A DNA stretch of 64,000 nt, taken from contig NC_079971.1 of assembly GCF_029852145.1 (NCBI RefSeq), positions 20,211,563 to 20,275,562 on the forward strand. The letters run 5' to 3'. Shown here piece after piece: positions 45,001 to 55,854 of the stretch. A program made the translations under genes and the position numbers. The notes below the pieces were generated by a model. It saw nothing but the letters and a program-made list of their open reading frames with translations. It was not told where the DNA came from and searched no databases. The DNA comes from Microplitis mediator (lineage: Eukaryota; Arthropoda; Insecta; Hymenoptera; Braconidae). The first letter of the stretch is position 1; each line of letters opens with the position of its first letter.

Positions 45001-46609
45001 TTTAATGTTAACTTTATTTTGACATCTCTCAACTGAAAAATGCTACCACTGTTTACATCATTTTACGCTGTCATTTTTTTGTTGTTGTTATTCGCGTGTT
45101 AACGTGTCGATTGTTATGCATCAAAGTGCGCTCATTAAATGATAAATGCCTTAAAATAACTTTTGACTTCATTTAAATTGTCTAATAAATCATTGAAATA
45201 CTTTCAAATATTAAAATTATATATTGTATATATTTGTATAAATCGATAGTAGACAATTATGAGATAGTAGATACATGAAACACTGGTGCATTCCATATCA
45301 TTGTAAACTGAGAAATTGTATTTCCTTGTTTGATTTATAAAATAAATTAAACCAAAGAAGTAATTTTTCCGTTTACAATAAAATATGCCAAGTACTTTGG
45401 TTTTATTTATTGATGTACTTTTAATATCACTTCTATTTATTCCATCGACAATCCCTTAAAAATTCTTAACACTTTGCTAGCATTAAATCAACATAAAAAT
45501 ATTTAATTCGTCAACATTCTGAACTCAATATGTCATCATAATAAAAGTTGTCAATTTATTGCCTTTATGGTATCAAAAAACTAATTGCTGTTTGACAACA
45601 AAAGGTTGCATAGTGTGATCCAAAAATTACTAAAATGTTATCAAAAAGTTGAGAAATTGTTACCAGAAAGTTGTCTTTTTGAAACATAAAAAAATTAACT
45701 TTTGGCTCGATATTAGTAGTGATATTTGTTGAAAAAAATATAGATTTTTACATCGCAAAATAAGTGGTAACATTTCCGATACAAAGTAACATTAGACCAC
45801 TTGAGATACTTTTAATTTCCCTACAATTTATTCTATCGACCTCTTAAAAATCCTTAATAATTTGCTAGTAATAAGTCAACATAAAAATATTTAATTTGTT
45901 AACATAAAGATAACATTCTGAACCCGATATGTCATCATAATAAAAGCTGTCAATTTGTGACCTTTTTGGTATAAAAAAACTAATAGCTGTTTTTCAACAA
46001 AAAGTTACAAAGTGTAATCTATAAGATGACAAATTGTCACCATAAATTTATCTTTTTGAAACATAAAATTGTCAACTTTTAGATGGACATTCATTATAAT
46101 TTTTTCTATTAAAAAGTTTATTTTCTGGAACGCAAAATAAAATGTCAACACTAGATGTGACCGTTTTGTCAGGAATAAATTAACATTTGGCCACTTGGAA
46201 TTCTACTTACATTTTATTTATTTATTCAAAAATTAAAAATTGACAATTGTCAGCTAAATTCACACCCATAGTTAGTAGACAATTAAAAATTTTTGGATTT
46301 TTTTTTTTCAACATAAATTACAAAAAAAAAAAACTAAAAATATGCACATGTAGAAAATAAAAAAAACTGTAAGTGCACTTTTATGAAAAAGTGTTTTTTT
46401 TTGTAATTTGTTATTTTGGAAAAAATCAAAAAATTGTTAGATGTCAGCTGGTTTTAGTACAATAATTAATAATATATTTGTATTAATAATTGAATTTAAG
46501 GTTACAAACCTTGTGCCCAACGATTGAATACTTCTTCCTTAACACTATTACCCCATAATAATTTTTTTATTTGAATGACGGCTTCGTTAATGCTCGAAGG
46601 ATCAGCCAT
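39005..46609 (-). CDS. MINDY3: MINDY3 (FAM188A)-type deubiquitinase
   Basis: Four exons read 46609-46510, 44166-43504, 41726-41429 and 39311-39005. All junctions have GT/AG and matching phase, giving 455 residues against about 445 in human MINDY3. The catalytic motif LEGGPCAVIAPVQAF places the nucleophile at Cys53, next to the exon 2 start (WAQ/GFIFSEDE). GSETHLTVLF in exon 3 probably holds the catalytic His. SEQARRIF-type helix and KKFDPEGNNFIPTNLLQDVL form the EF-hand-like region. The terminal LQTKWPSIEVQWNG and PSLN match the family end. MINDY enzymes are cysteine proteases that trim K48-linked ubiquitin chains. Oddity: residues about 113-154 are an Asp/Gly/Arg-rich hexanucleotide-encoded insert not expected in the family. 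Introns 1-3 contain several TIR elements. Confidence 0.93.
40752..40974. mobile_element. TIR repeat, AAGTTAGTAGACAATT ends (intronic)
   Basis: TGATCCTAAAGTTAGTAGAC at the left mirrors GACGTTGGCTAACTTCAGTA at the right. The interior is AATTTTTTGATTTTTT, ATATGCACATGTAGAA and the inverted counterparts. Relatives lie at 46255-46462, 55205-55330 (one end) and 59263-59704. It lies in the third intron of the MINDY3-like gene. Confidence 0.7.
41090..41244. mobile_element. 155-bp TIR element, CCAAGAAA-word family
   Basis: It begins CACGGAATAAAAAGATATTG, ends ATCCTTTTTTTCTTTG and is flanked by TA. The interior is CGCCCCAAGAAAATTTTCG and inverted counterparts. It lies in the third intron of the MINDY3-like gene and is related to 16399-16670. 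Confidence 0.7.
42177..43415. mobile_element. Intronic element, CCCTGACTTTTCCAGG words
   Basis: CATGGTGACCACAGATTT on the left mirrors AAATGTGGCCACCATG on the right. Inside, a segment of about 170 bases (CACAGATTTTTGAAACTGAA to TCAGTTCAATAAATAATCAA) is present twice, at 42187-42340 and 42617-42782. CTGACTTTTCCAGG words occur at both ends. It lies in the second intron of the MINDY3-like gene. Confidence 0.6.
44311..44986. mobile_element. TIR element with AATCGTTTATTTGAGAAA ends, copy 2
   Basis: Same termini and interior as 37928-38601, with AATCGTTTATTTAAGAAACC at the left and CTCAAATAAACGATT at the right. It lies in the first intron of the MINDY3-like gene. Confidence 0.8.
45470..46090. repeat. 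Direct duplication of about 390 bases with TTGTCAA words
   Basis: TCAACATAAAAATATTTAAT and what follows (ATATGTCATCATAATAAAAG, then GTATCAAAAAACTAATTGCT) occurs at 45487 and again at about 45876. Many AGTTGTCAA and TTGACAACT-like words are present, as in the TIR-element interiors. It lies in the first intron of the MINDY3-like gene. Confidence 0.6.
46255..46462. mobile_element. Diverged AGTTAGTAGACAATT repeat
   Basis: AGTTAGTAGACAATTAAAAA at the left and TTGTTAGATGTCAGCTGG at the right flank ATATGCACATGTAGAAAA, as in the 40752 copy. Confidence 0.55.
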
Positions 46610-47119
46610 AATATCTAATTTATTTTAATTATTGTTATTGTTGTTATTATTTATTTATTTATTATTTAATAATTGTCTCTAATTAACTGGTTTTGGTGGT
46701 GGTATTAACTGCTTATGGGTAAACTATTAAGTAATACGATAGTTCATTATTTACTACGTATTTAAAACTAGTTTTATTAAATATAATAATTAGTAATTGT
46801 TTGTGTTAATTTTGTTAAATAAACTATATTTTAATATGTATTTAATAAACTATATTATTATTTTAGTGACAATATTTTAACCTATATATTTATGAGTGAA
46901 TTATTTTTTTTTTCCCGAGACAGCCATTGAGGAATTGTAAATTGGCACCATCGGTTGATGACGCGGGAAAATGATTTTGAATTTCAATAGGCCGCGTAAA
47001 TTTGAAATTTTGAGGGAAATTTGTGAATCCCCTGTTTAAAAAAATCCATGTGGGATTGCATGGGAACCCATAGGAATCAATCTAGAAAAGTATAGAATTA
47101 TGTAAGAATCTATATGAGT
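46610..47119. other. 5' flank of the MINDY3-like gene
   Basis: AT-rich. It contains a fragment of the GGGAACCCATAGGAATC word family at 47040-47115. The promoter should be here, but no motif is decisive. Confidence 0.4.
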
Positions 47120-47215
47120 GTGAATGTAGCAAACATCAGACAAGTTTAGAACTATAAATAAATAGAGTTAATGATTAAAAAATTGATATTTATAAAAAAT
47201 GCACTTATTAATTTA

Positions 47216-48292
47216 GGGGACATCCATTAATTACGTGAGCTCAGAATGAGGGTGGAGAGGTCCAATGAAATCTCACAAAATCTCTTTTAAACCGAGGGGG
47301 GGGGGGATATTCGAAAATCTCACCTCAACTTCAAAAAATATAAAATATTACAGATATTAAAAAAAAATTATTTTGAGTGTTTATTTTGCCCGCTAAAATA
47401 AATCTCATGCACGGAGAAAAAAATTAAGTAATTTTTACTAAATTTGAAAAGAAATTACAATCCGAGAATAATAATTTTTACAATCTCAAATAGTAATTTT
47501 ATATCCTGAAGTTGTAATTTGTCTTACCGACATTCTAGAATGTACAGTAACTTACGTAGAATTACATTGGTGATGTAATATTCATCATCTACAAAACAAA
47601 AATTGCGACTAATGTACTAACTTTTAATAATTCTGAAAACAATTTTTACTTTTTGTAACATTGAACTATTTTCATATAAATAAATAAATATTAATTTTTT
47701 CCAAGCGAAAACTTAACGAAGTTGTATTGTAATTATTATAATAAGTGAAAATTACAATCTAGATAGTAATAATTGAAATAAAAATCTAATTTTCTACAAA
47801 TCACCGTAATTTTTTTTATAGATTGTAATTTTTTATTTGAGATATAGGAAATTTTTCATTGTGATTGTAATTATTATTTAATTTTGACTTGCATTTTTTT
47901 CCGTGTGGCTATTAAAATTATTTAGTTCAAGAGAAATATAAAAAAAATTTAGAGTGATCATAAAGCATCCTCAGCGCTTTCGCACTTGAGGTGTGCGAAA
48001 AAAAAAAATGTTTTGGGTATTTAAAAGAAAAGACAATAGTATAGGCAACGTATCAATTATTATTCCCTACGCACGGATTCTCCGAATTACGACAAGTGCC
48101 AAGCGCTACTCACGTTTCCAGCCAATTTGCGGAATTTTCCACTGCAGAAAAAAAAACAATTTTTAGCGTCAATCTCGCGTAAGGGGAGGGGGGGGGGTCC
48201 AGGCAAATCTCACTAAATCTCACCTAAGAGGGGGAGGAGTTTAAACTGATCAAAAAATAGCTCACTTAATTAATGGATGCCCCCTTTTAAAA
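47216..48292. mobile_element. Middle TIR element, GGGGGCATCCATTAAT ends
   Basis: AGGGGACATCCATTAATTAC at the left pairs with TTAATTAATGGATGCCCCC at the right. AATCTCACCT and long G-runs occur near both ends. It is split by the 47410-47905 element. Confidence 0.7.
47410..47905. mobile_element. Inner TIR element, GTAATTTTTAC-word family, TG duplication
   Basis: It begins CACGGAGAAAAAAATTAAG, ends GCATTTTTTTCCGTG and is flanked by TG on both sides (47408-47409 and 47906-47907). The interior repeats GTAATTTTTACTAA and TTGTAATT-like words. Confidence 0.75.
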
Positions 48293-48414
48293 TTTTTTAA
48301 ATGCGCATTTTTGTTAAATATCATTTTATTAATTATTTACTCCATTTATTAATAATTTTAAATATGTCTGATGTCTGCTACATTCACAATTATAAAAAAA
48401 ATACTATTTATCGG

Positions 48415-48612
48415 TAAAAATACCCATTTTCCCGTCAATTTCGATGGATTCGCCGTAACTTTGCAATCGTATCTTTGTGAAATTATTTTATTTTACGGAG
48501 GCTGTAACGTACTTTACCGTATTTTACGGTAAACCCACCGTAATGTACTCATTTACCGTAATTGACGGTAAAAATGTCGCAAATTTTACGGTAAATCAGG
48601 TCTGCTAGGGTA
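48415..48612. repeat. TTTACGGTAAA-word array
   Basis: Words such as TTTACCGTATTTTACGGTAA and ACCGTAATTGACGGTAAA run to TCAGGTCTGCTAGGG. Related to the 10898-11268 element, but the left end is not clear. Confidence 0.55.
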
Positions 48613-48711
48613 TTTACACGGTAAGATATGCATGGCGTTCAACACCATGCTGGTATGGTCTCAAAACAGATACTAAAATAGTATACGAAATATTCCAAGA
48701 CAGTATTGTAA

Positions 48712-48778
48712 CACGGAAAAAATAATCGGTAGCAGCTACCGATTATTTTTCGGTAGCTGTTACCGATCTTTTTGGTAT
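48712..48778. mobile_element. One-ended fragment, TCGGTAGC-word family
   Basis: CACGGAAAAAATAATCGG, then AGCAGCTACCGATTATTTTT and CGGTAGCTGTTACCGATC, breaking off in a GT-rich simple sequence. Same word as 49731-50079. Confidence 0.65.
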
Positions 48779-48908
48779 CAGTGTGCGTACGTGCCCGTGT
48801 GTGCGCGTACGCGTGCTTGTGCGTACAAGTGTGTGCCTACGAGTTCGAATATTTTGAGTGGCCAAATTTGCCACAGCTATAGAGAATCAGCCGAAAAATG
48901 GATAAGTA

Positions 48909-49559
48909 GGGGAAGAGGGGGCAAAATGCCCCCTCCCCCCCCCAAATTTTTAGCATAAAAAGTGTTTGGGGCGGCGATGGGCAACATAGGACACTGAGGC
49001 AAAATGGGCCACTGAGGCAAAACGGTTCCCCCAAAATTTTTAACATGAAAAGTGTTCGGGGGGAGGGGTAAAATGGGCTGCCTAGACTTTGAAAACTTAC
49101 GAATATTTTTTAGCCAAACGCCTTATTTAACAAAAACGTCGAATTAAGTTATTTTAAAGTCCAAATCTTCACTATCAACTCTTTTTTATACTAAATACAT
49201 AGCAAAAAGTTTCAAAACATGAAACAAGCGAGAAACATACATTGAATTTTGTTGAGGACCCGTTTTACTCAACTCTTCAGGATTTTTTAATTTTGATAGA
49301 CACAGCAAATTAACACCAAAAACTCAGCAGAAGAAAAAAAAAAGTGAAACAAGCTGAAAAACTCACATTATGAAAATTTTTTGAGGGGGGTCCATTTTTC
49401 CCCACATTTTTTAATTTTTTATTATTAATGGATAGAGCAAATTAAGGTCAAATACTTGGCAAGGGATTAAAAAAAGTAAAACAAGTAGAAAAAACTGAAG
49501 AGTTGAAAATTGGAAAAGAAAAAATCTTAAGGGGCCCATTTCGCCCCCCTCCTATTCCC
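48909..49559. mobile_element. TIR element with GGGGAAGAGGGGGCAAAATG end
   Basis: GGGGAAGAGGGGGCAAAATG at the left is mirrored by CATTTCGCCCCCCTCCTATTC at the right, with TA flanking both sides. Interior repeats include CAAAATGGGCC and related words. Related in style to 17515-17716 and 33399-34153. Confidence 0.6.
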
Positions 49560-49560
49560 T

Positions 49561-49730
49561 ATTTGATTTTTTTTTAGTTGACGATAAAAACATAAAAAAA
49601 TTCGGCTGGTCCATTTTGCCCCAGGTGTCATGTGTAGGGCTAAAAATGCGCATGTATATCAGATTTATAATATTTAACAAAAAAAAAAAAATTTTTTTTT
49701 CAATCAAAATTGTAGAGGGGCCTCTTTGCC
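49561..49730. repeat. 3' fragment of the GGGGAGGGTGGGGCAGAG element
   Basis: CGGCTGGTCCATTTTGCCCC and the following sequence match about 33898-34135. Confidence 0.6.
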
Positions 49731-50079
49731 TTCTGGGACTCGTTCACGGAAAAAAATAATCGGTAACAGTTACCGAAACAATCGGTAATAGCTACCGATT
49801 ATTTTTCGGTAGCCGTTACCGAAATTATCGGTATCTGCTACCGAAATAATCGGTAACCGCTACCGAAATAATCGGTAGCTGGTACCGAAAATTAATCGGT
49901 AGCAGTTACTGAAAATTAATCGGTAGTAGTTACCAATTATTTCGGTAGCAGTTACCAATTATTTCGGTAGCTGTTACCGAAATAATCGGTAGCGGCTACC
50001 GAAAAGTAATCGGTAGCGGCTACCGAAAAGTAATCGGTAGCTGCTACCGATTATTTTTTTCCGTTAACGAGTCCCAGAA
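49731..50079. mobile_element. Palindromic element, TCGGTAGC-word family
   Basis: TTCTGGGACTCGTTCACGG at the left is the inverse of CCGTTAACGAGTCCCAGAA at the right. Between them are about a dozen units of ATCGGTAGCTGCTACCGAT and variants (GGTAACAGTTACC, GTAGCGGCTAC). The junction between TIR and first word (AAAAAATAATCGGTA) is the same as in the 25603-26766 element except for the word. Confidence 0.82.
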
Positions 50080-51030
50080 GTATGGCGTTATTTACTATAC
50101 TGTATAGTACTGGAGCTATTGTATTGCTCACACGTATGCATAGTAGGCACGGCGAAACAGCATGGCCCTGAGACCCATGCTACAATGCCGAGGGCATAAT
50201 GCTACTAGTTTTTCCGGCCATAATTTCTAGCATATACTATCGTATTACCACCAAAACTGTATAGATGTCGTTAGAATAGGTTTATCGGCCAGAAGTAATG
50301 TGGATACGGCAATACAGTATGGGCCTGACGGCCATACTGACATTGCGGCATCCGCGACAACTATTGCCAATGTTACTCTTCCCGCAATGGTTGAATCATC
50401 TATGCATACAATTTTATAACCTATAACAATCTTCGATACCATACAGTGTGGCATTGTCGTCCATTCTGGCATATAATAATAAACTGGTAATTTATTGAGA
50501 TATTATTATTGTTGGTAATTTTAGCTTCTTTAATCAGCTAAACCAATTCACTTAAATATCGCACGTTATTTGATATTTTTTTTGTTACAAGACATAGCCC
50601 TGATTTTAAAAAATGATTTGGAATGATTCAAAACAATTTGAATCGACTAATATATGGATATATACTTAACATGGAGCAAATCATATTTCTTAATCAGGGA
50701 GTACACAAATCTTCACTGCATCGTAATCTTCCGATAATTCAAATAACTTGTTTACCTAATTAATTAACTAGTTGATGATTTAAGTGAGTTTTTGAATTAT
50801 CGGAATAGTTGCTGACTTAATTCCGCATTAGTTTTAAAAAGTACATCAATTTTCAAGCTTCATATCATAGGAAGCAGAATAAGTATCGAGTAAAACCATT
50901 AACAGCAATGGAACCTCGATGCAATAATTCATCAACATAATATAATTACTTTATCTTCACATAAATCACGTGATATAATCGTAAGTTTTAATCATCGTTG
51001 CTTATCATAAATTATAATTTGCTTGCGCAG
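50080..51030. other. Repeat-containing spacer upstream of the lifeguard gene
   Basis: 50080-50470 has CATGGCCCTGAGACCCATGC and CAGTATGGGCCTGACGGCCA-like inverted words with ATTGCGGCATCC. The rest is AT-rich. The missing first exon and promoter of the downstream gene should lie here or further left; I could not locate them. Confidence 0.4.
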
Positions 51031-52321
51031 GGTATCCTTATCCACCGAATCCCGAGTATCCACCTAATCCAGGCTATCCACCACCACAAGGCGACTGGAA
51101 TAACGGTCAAGCACCACCAGGTATATATTTTACAATTTTAATTATTTAATTTATTACTACTGGTGATGTAATTTTAAACAACAAATCAATGCACGCAGCT
51201 GGATTCATTCCAACCGGAGGAAATTACGGACAAGGAACATCACCAGTTCCACCTACTGCAGCATTTTCTCACCAGCCCGGAATGTCCAGGCCAAGTGATG
51301 GAGACCAGACCCCTCACAGTAAGCCTCACGGGCTTTGATTTTAGCTTCCAAACAATCAGAGTGGGATTCGTTAGAAAAGTCACTGCTTTTGTGACGTGTC
51401 AGTTGGCGCTGATACGGATTGTTATTTCACTTTTCATGGTTCATGAGCCGACTAAACAATATGTGCGAAATCACGAGGGATTATTTTGCGCTGCAGTTGT
51501 TATTTTAATTGTATCATTGATTTGTATAATGGCTTGCTGTACTAGTGTAAGACGTAAGGTTCCAATGAATTTCATACTTCTTTTCCTATTCACCAGCGCA
51601 GCAAATTTTATGCTTGGTATTCTGTCATCTCGAAATCATGGCCCTGGGGTATGTTTATAAAGTGTGCAGTCAACTGATCCCAACAATTTTATACCAGAAG
51701 TGATCCCTACAAATTGATCCCACCGAAACCTGATCCCATCGATAATTACCAACATAAATTCAAAATATATGTAAAAACATATATTATGCGATCGGTGGGA
51801 TCTGTTGTTGGTGGGATCGATTGTCGTGTGATCACTTGTCGGGGATCAGTTGTCATGAAACCTGTTTTTAATAATCATTTTTTAAAAATTAAAATTTTAA
51901 ATTATTAATGAAAATAATTATATTATTTTTAATTATTTAGGTAGCACTGGCAGTGGGAATAATGTTAGCGGCATATTTCTCAGTAACATACTTTGCATAC
52001 AAAACTAAATGGGACTTTACTGGCATGGGAGCTGCGCTCTTTGTTGCCCTAATTTGTCTCATGTTATTTGGAATAATCGCTATGTTCTGTCGTGAAAAAA
52101 TAATAACAATTGTTTATAGTGCAGCTGGTGCTCTACTATTTTCATTGCATTTACTTTATGACACCCAATTGTTAGTGGGCGGTAGACACAAATATTCTAT
52201 TTCACCCGAAGAGTACATTTTGGCTGCATTGAATCTTTATCTTGATCTCATTAATATCTTTATCCATATTTTGTCTATTATTGCAGAAATACGCCATGGG
52301 GACCCCCATGGTGGAAAGTAG
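51031..52321 (+). CDS. Lifeguard/TMBIM (BAX inhibitor-1 family) protein, 5' incomplete
   Basis: Exons: 51031-51120, 51199-51648 and 51941-52321 (stop TAG). The first exon and start of the second encode a Pro/Tyr/Gly-rich cytoplasmic N-terminus (YPYPPNPEYPPNPGYPPPQG). Hydrophobic segments follow, including FCAAVVILIVSLICIMACCT, NFILLFLFTSAANFMLGI, GIMLAAYFSVTYFA, GAALFVALICLMLFGIIAMF and ILAALNLYLDLINIFIHILS. The family-typical ending DTQLLVGGRHKYSISPEEYI is present. These are ER/Golgi multi-pass proteins that modulate calcium leak and cell death. Oddity: the proline-rich frame runs into TGA at 51336-51338, whereas the membrane part (GFDFSFQTIRVGFVRKV) is in the +1 frame, so a frameshift lies within about 51201-51325. 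The initiating exon was not found. Confidence 0.82.
51665..51865. repeat. TGATCCCAC-word array in an intron
   Basis: At least four TGATCCC-type words (TGATCCCAACA, TGATCCCTACA, TGATCCCACCG, TGATCCCATCG) at the left are answered by GGTGGGATC and GGGGATCAG at the right. This makes a word-array palindrome in the last intron of the lifeguard gene. Confidence 0.65.
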
Positions 52322-52777
52322 CTGACTATTAACTCTTCAGTATCTCTACACTATCGTGTAGAGAGATAAAAAATGTAATAATTTATAAATAATGATTTAT
52401 AAAGAATATTTATAAAAAAAAATATATATTTGTAATACAAATTAAATTTAATATAATTAAATTAATTGTATATTTACAATACAAATTAAACTCGTTAAAT
52501 TCATATATAATTATTACATAACGATTCATATAAATTTTTTAACCCTAATCCGGTGTCGTTGTTTTTAGGACACGTAAACGTTGAACATGGGTAATTGGCG
52601 TCCGCCGATTATTTAACTATGTTTTTCTGTAAGGAAAAATCTGAATAAATTTTTAGGTCTTCTTTGGACTTCTAAATATGCGATAGAGTTGTTACCAGTC
52701 TCGAAAATACCTGTTTCGGTGACACGACCGATGATCCAAACACAATTTGTGTGTGAGTATATTTTTAAAGTTACATA
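52322..52777. other. 3' flank of the lifeguard gene
   Basis: AT-rich. The clearest plus-strand AATAAA is near 52644. No other feature. Confidence 0.4.
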
Positions 52778-52980
52778 CACACAAAAAAAAAATTATCGAT
52801 TGAAGGTAAAATATTCTTGATTCAAGAAAATTTTTTTGAAGACCTAAATTTTCTCAGATAAAGTAGAAATCTTCTCCAATCAAGACGAATTCTCTTGGCT
52901 CAAGAAAATCTTGACTTGGTTCCCGAAAACGTTTGTCTTCAAAAATATTTTCTTGACTCAAGATATCTGTTTTTTCTGTG
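52778..52980. mobile_element. 203-bp TIR element, CTTGANTCAAG-word family, inverted copy
   Basis: Flanked by TA on each side. Its reverse complement matches 9426-9628 with only scattered differences, and it has the same length. Confidence 0.88.
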
Positions 52981-53007
52981 TACGCACTATACATATCTAA
53001 TATAAAA

Positions 53008-53285
53008 AAAATCGGTCTGTCAGTTGACCCTGCGGGCCAGCCCCAAAACTTCCCGCTGTTTTCGAGCTCAAGAACCTCGAAAACATTATTGTGAATACAT
53101 TTTCGAAACTACGTTTGTGTGCTGTTGTTTTCGAAAAAAAAACGTTTTTTACCATTTTTTCTCCAACGATATCTCTCAAACGAATAAACCGATTGAGACG
53201 GTTGAGGTGGCAATCGACGCGTTTTGTCAAGTTCTAAAGCTGATCAAATTTTTGATTCGATTTATCGAGTAGTTTTTGAGATATT
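53008..53285. mobile_element. Fragment of the AACTTCCC repeat
   Basis: AAAATCGGTCTGTCAGTTGA through CAATCGACGCGTTTTGTCAA parallels 8010-8230. It is truncated at the right by the next repeat. Confidence 0.7.
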
Positions 53286-53583
53286 TCAGAAAAAATAAAA
53301 ATTTTTTTTGAGTAATATAAAACCAAAAATAGTTTCAAGAGAAAGAAACACATTCTTAATGATGATAACAGTTTAAAAAAAAAAAAAAAAAAAAAAAAAG
53401 AACAATTTTTTTATCATTTTTTGGAGGGGGGCCTCTCTGCCCCACAAAAAAATTTTTTTTTGAGAATTTCGGCAAAATGTCCATAAATTTGTTCGAAATA
53501 GGACAAAAGTTAAGTGATCTGATGGTTGAAAGACACAAAAAGTAATAATTGGCTTAGGGGGGCCGCTCTGCCCCACCCTCCCC
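53286..53583. mobile_element. Inverted 5' part of the GGGGAGGGTGGGGCAGAG element
   Basis: Reverse complement of about 33399-33690, ending CTCTGCCCCACCCTCCCC before TA. It includes a poly-A run of about 24. Confidence 0.75.
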
Positions 53584-53804
53584 TACTTTTGACGGTTTGC
53601 CTACAAGTAAAAAAAAAAAAAATTATTTTCAAAAATTAAAAGTTTCCCGCTGAATTTTAAAAATTGGCGCCATCTGATGTGAGTTTGAAATTTCTTAACC
53701 TAAAATCAAAACCTAAAAAGTATTAAACATGTAATCATAACAAATATTTTGTTTACTTATTTATTGATTAATTAATTAGTCAATTAATTAATTAAAACTA
53801 ACAA

Positions 53805-55809
53805 ATGGACGCCTGTAAAACATTTTATTGTGCTGCTGGATTTCGTGAGGATGTCAACGAAGTAATATCACGTTTCAAATCACTAGAGTCACATAAATAT
53901 TGTGATTTTGCACAAGTATGGAAAAGTATGAAATTCCATCGAATCTTTACGTGAGTATTTAATTAATTATTAATTAATAAATTAACTAAATGATTAATTA
54001 ATTATGTAAATAAATTTAGAGGACGATCAACGCGTTCAGAACTGATGGAATTTTGTGAAGAGGCTCTGGATATGTCCAAAGAGTATTTGATAACGAATGA
54101 AAGAGATCCAGTTGAAAAAATCGGCGGTTTATTTATGATGTACAGTATTTATTTTTCAATGCCATTAAAAGGACCTAAGATACGAATCATTATGTCAGAA
54201 TGGGAAATTTTAATAACATTTAAAAAAATGCTCGTTGAAAATGAAAGATGGGATTGTATTATGGTATTGAACAAATTAGTTGACGCTAATGCATTTTCGC
54301 ATTGTTTATGTGATAATGAGGTAAGATAATTATATTTTTATCAAAGATAACCCGTGTAAAAAAAATTTTCGTTCATGATGAATTTAGATCTGAATTTCAT
54401 GACGAAACTCAGATCGTGACACAAATGTGACTTTCTTCATGTATTTACTCCAACTTTTCGTCTAGTAAATTAGTACCAATTATAAAATTATTTTATTAGG
54501 TCTTTGAATTGGACTTGGGATGACCGATAGAAATTTGACTGAATTTTCTATTCAGAAATTACCAATAAAATTTCTATCAAGTACTTAATTTACGTAAATC
54601 AGTTTCGATTGTAAAATTAATTTAGTGAATGAACTTCGGATCACTTGGATTTAAACTTCACTGAGTCATAATTTTGTCGTGATTAAAGTTGTTGATACAA
54701 GTTCATTATGAAAGTCATATTTGTGTCACGGTCTGAGTTTCGAGATGAAATTTATATCTAAATTCATAATGAACGATAATTTTTTTACACGGGAAGGTAA
54801 AAGACCTAGTACACGATCTTTGATGTATTTGTATACTAGACTGTCAGAAGAAAAATTTTTTTCCGACGTTTTAATTCTGAGATCTTGTAGGAAATTGAAT
54901 CTTCTCCAAAAAAAGTCTTTTGTGTCATGCGTTTAAAGTTGATAAAAAAAAAGTTAAATGGGACAGGAGATTCCTCGTGCGCAAGCTCAATTTTTGAGAT
55001 ACAGAGCTGAAATTTTAGGATTTTTCTTTTTTTTACTATTCAAATAACTTTTTACATGTTTTTAATAAAAAAAAAAAAAAGTGATTTTTTTTATTATGAC
55101 ACCCTAATAAATATACAAATACATGGAGTGATCGAGTACTAATTCACTGATCGGGTACTACATCTTTTACCTTACCCATATGATCTTTAAAAATATATGA
55201 TACTGAATGATCCTTAAGTTAGCAGACAATTAAAAATTTTCGGATTTTTTTAACTTCAACAATTCAATCTTTAAAAAAAGTAATGAAAATATGCACACGT
55301 AAATATCAAGAGCTTAGGGTATAGGTGACGTTTTTGGCCACTATAGGATCTACAAAAATTGATTTTTGAGATTTATGTACCAAATAATTAGGGTAGAGGT
55401 ACCATTTGTGGGCACTCCTCTATTTTTTGATACTTAATAGTTTATTATAATTAATGAAAAATTATCAAATAAAATTTCCATAGCAATAGTGCGATAAAGT
55501 TATTTGTGTACACATTTAAAAAAAAAAAGTTATGACATTGTGCCTTTTACAAATTATTTTACTTAAATTTTTTGAGTGTCCAAAAGTGGCCAAAAGCGGT
55601 ACCTCTACCATGAAATTTAAAAAATTGTCGACCCAAATGAATTATCTGCGATAAAACTTTTTGCAAAATTGAGTTGAGTAACTTGAGTCAAAATACTAGA
55701 TTACAGAGGATTATTAATAAACTAAAATTAAAATTAAAGTAATTAATACAAAAAAGAATAATATTATTAAGTAATAAATTCAATCACCCTAATAATAAAT
55801 ATTATTCTT

Positions 55810-55854
<45 letters not shown>

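Larger units (their letters stand above)
47120..48387. mobile_element. Outer TIR element with GTGAATGTAGC ends
   Basis: GTGAATGTAGCAAACATCAG at the left is mirrored by TGATGTCTGCTACATTCAC at the right. A second element (47216-48292) lies inside it, and a third lies inside that. A single end of the same kind occurs at about 44234 (GTGTGAATGCAGCAGACAT). Confidence 0.65.

Noticed and set aside
51320..51345. A 26-base intron to repair the lifeguard frame
   Set aside because: Although GTAAGC and TTTTAG are present, removal gives the wrong downstream frame and the length is below usual splicing limits.
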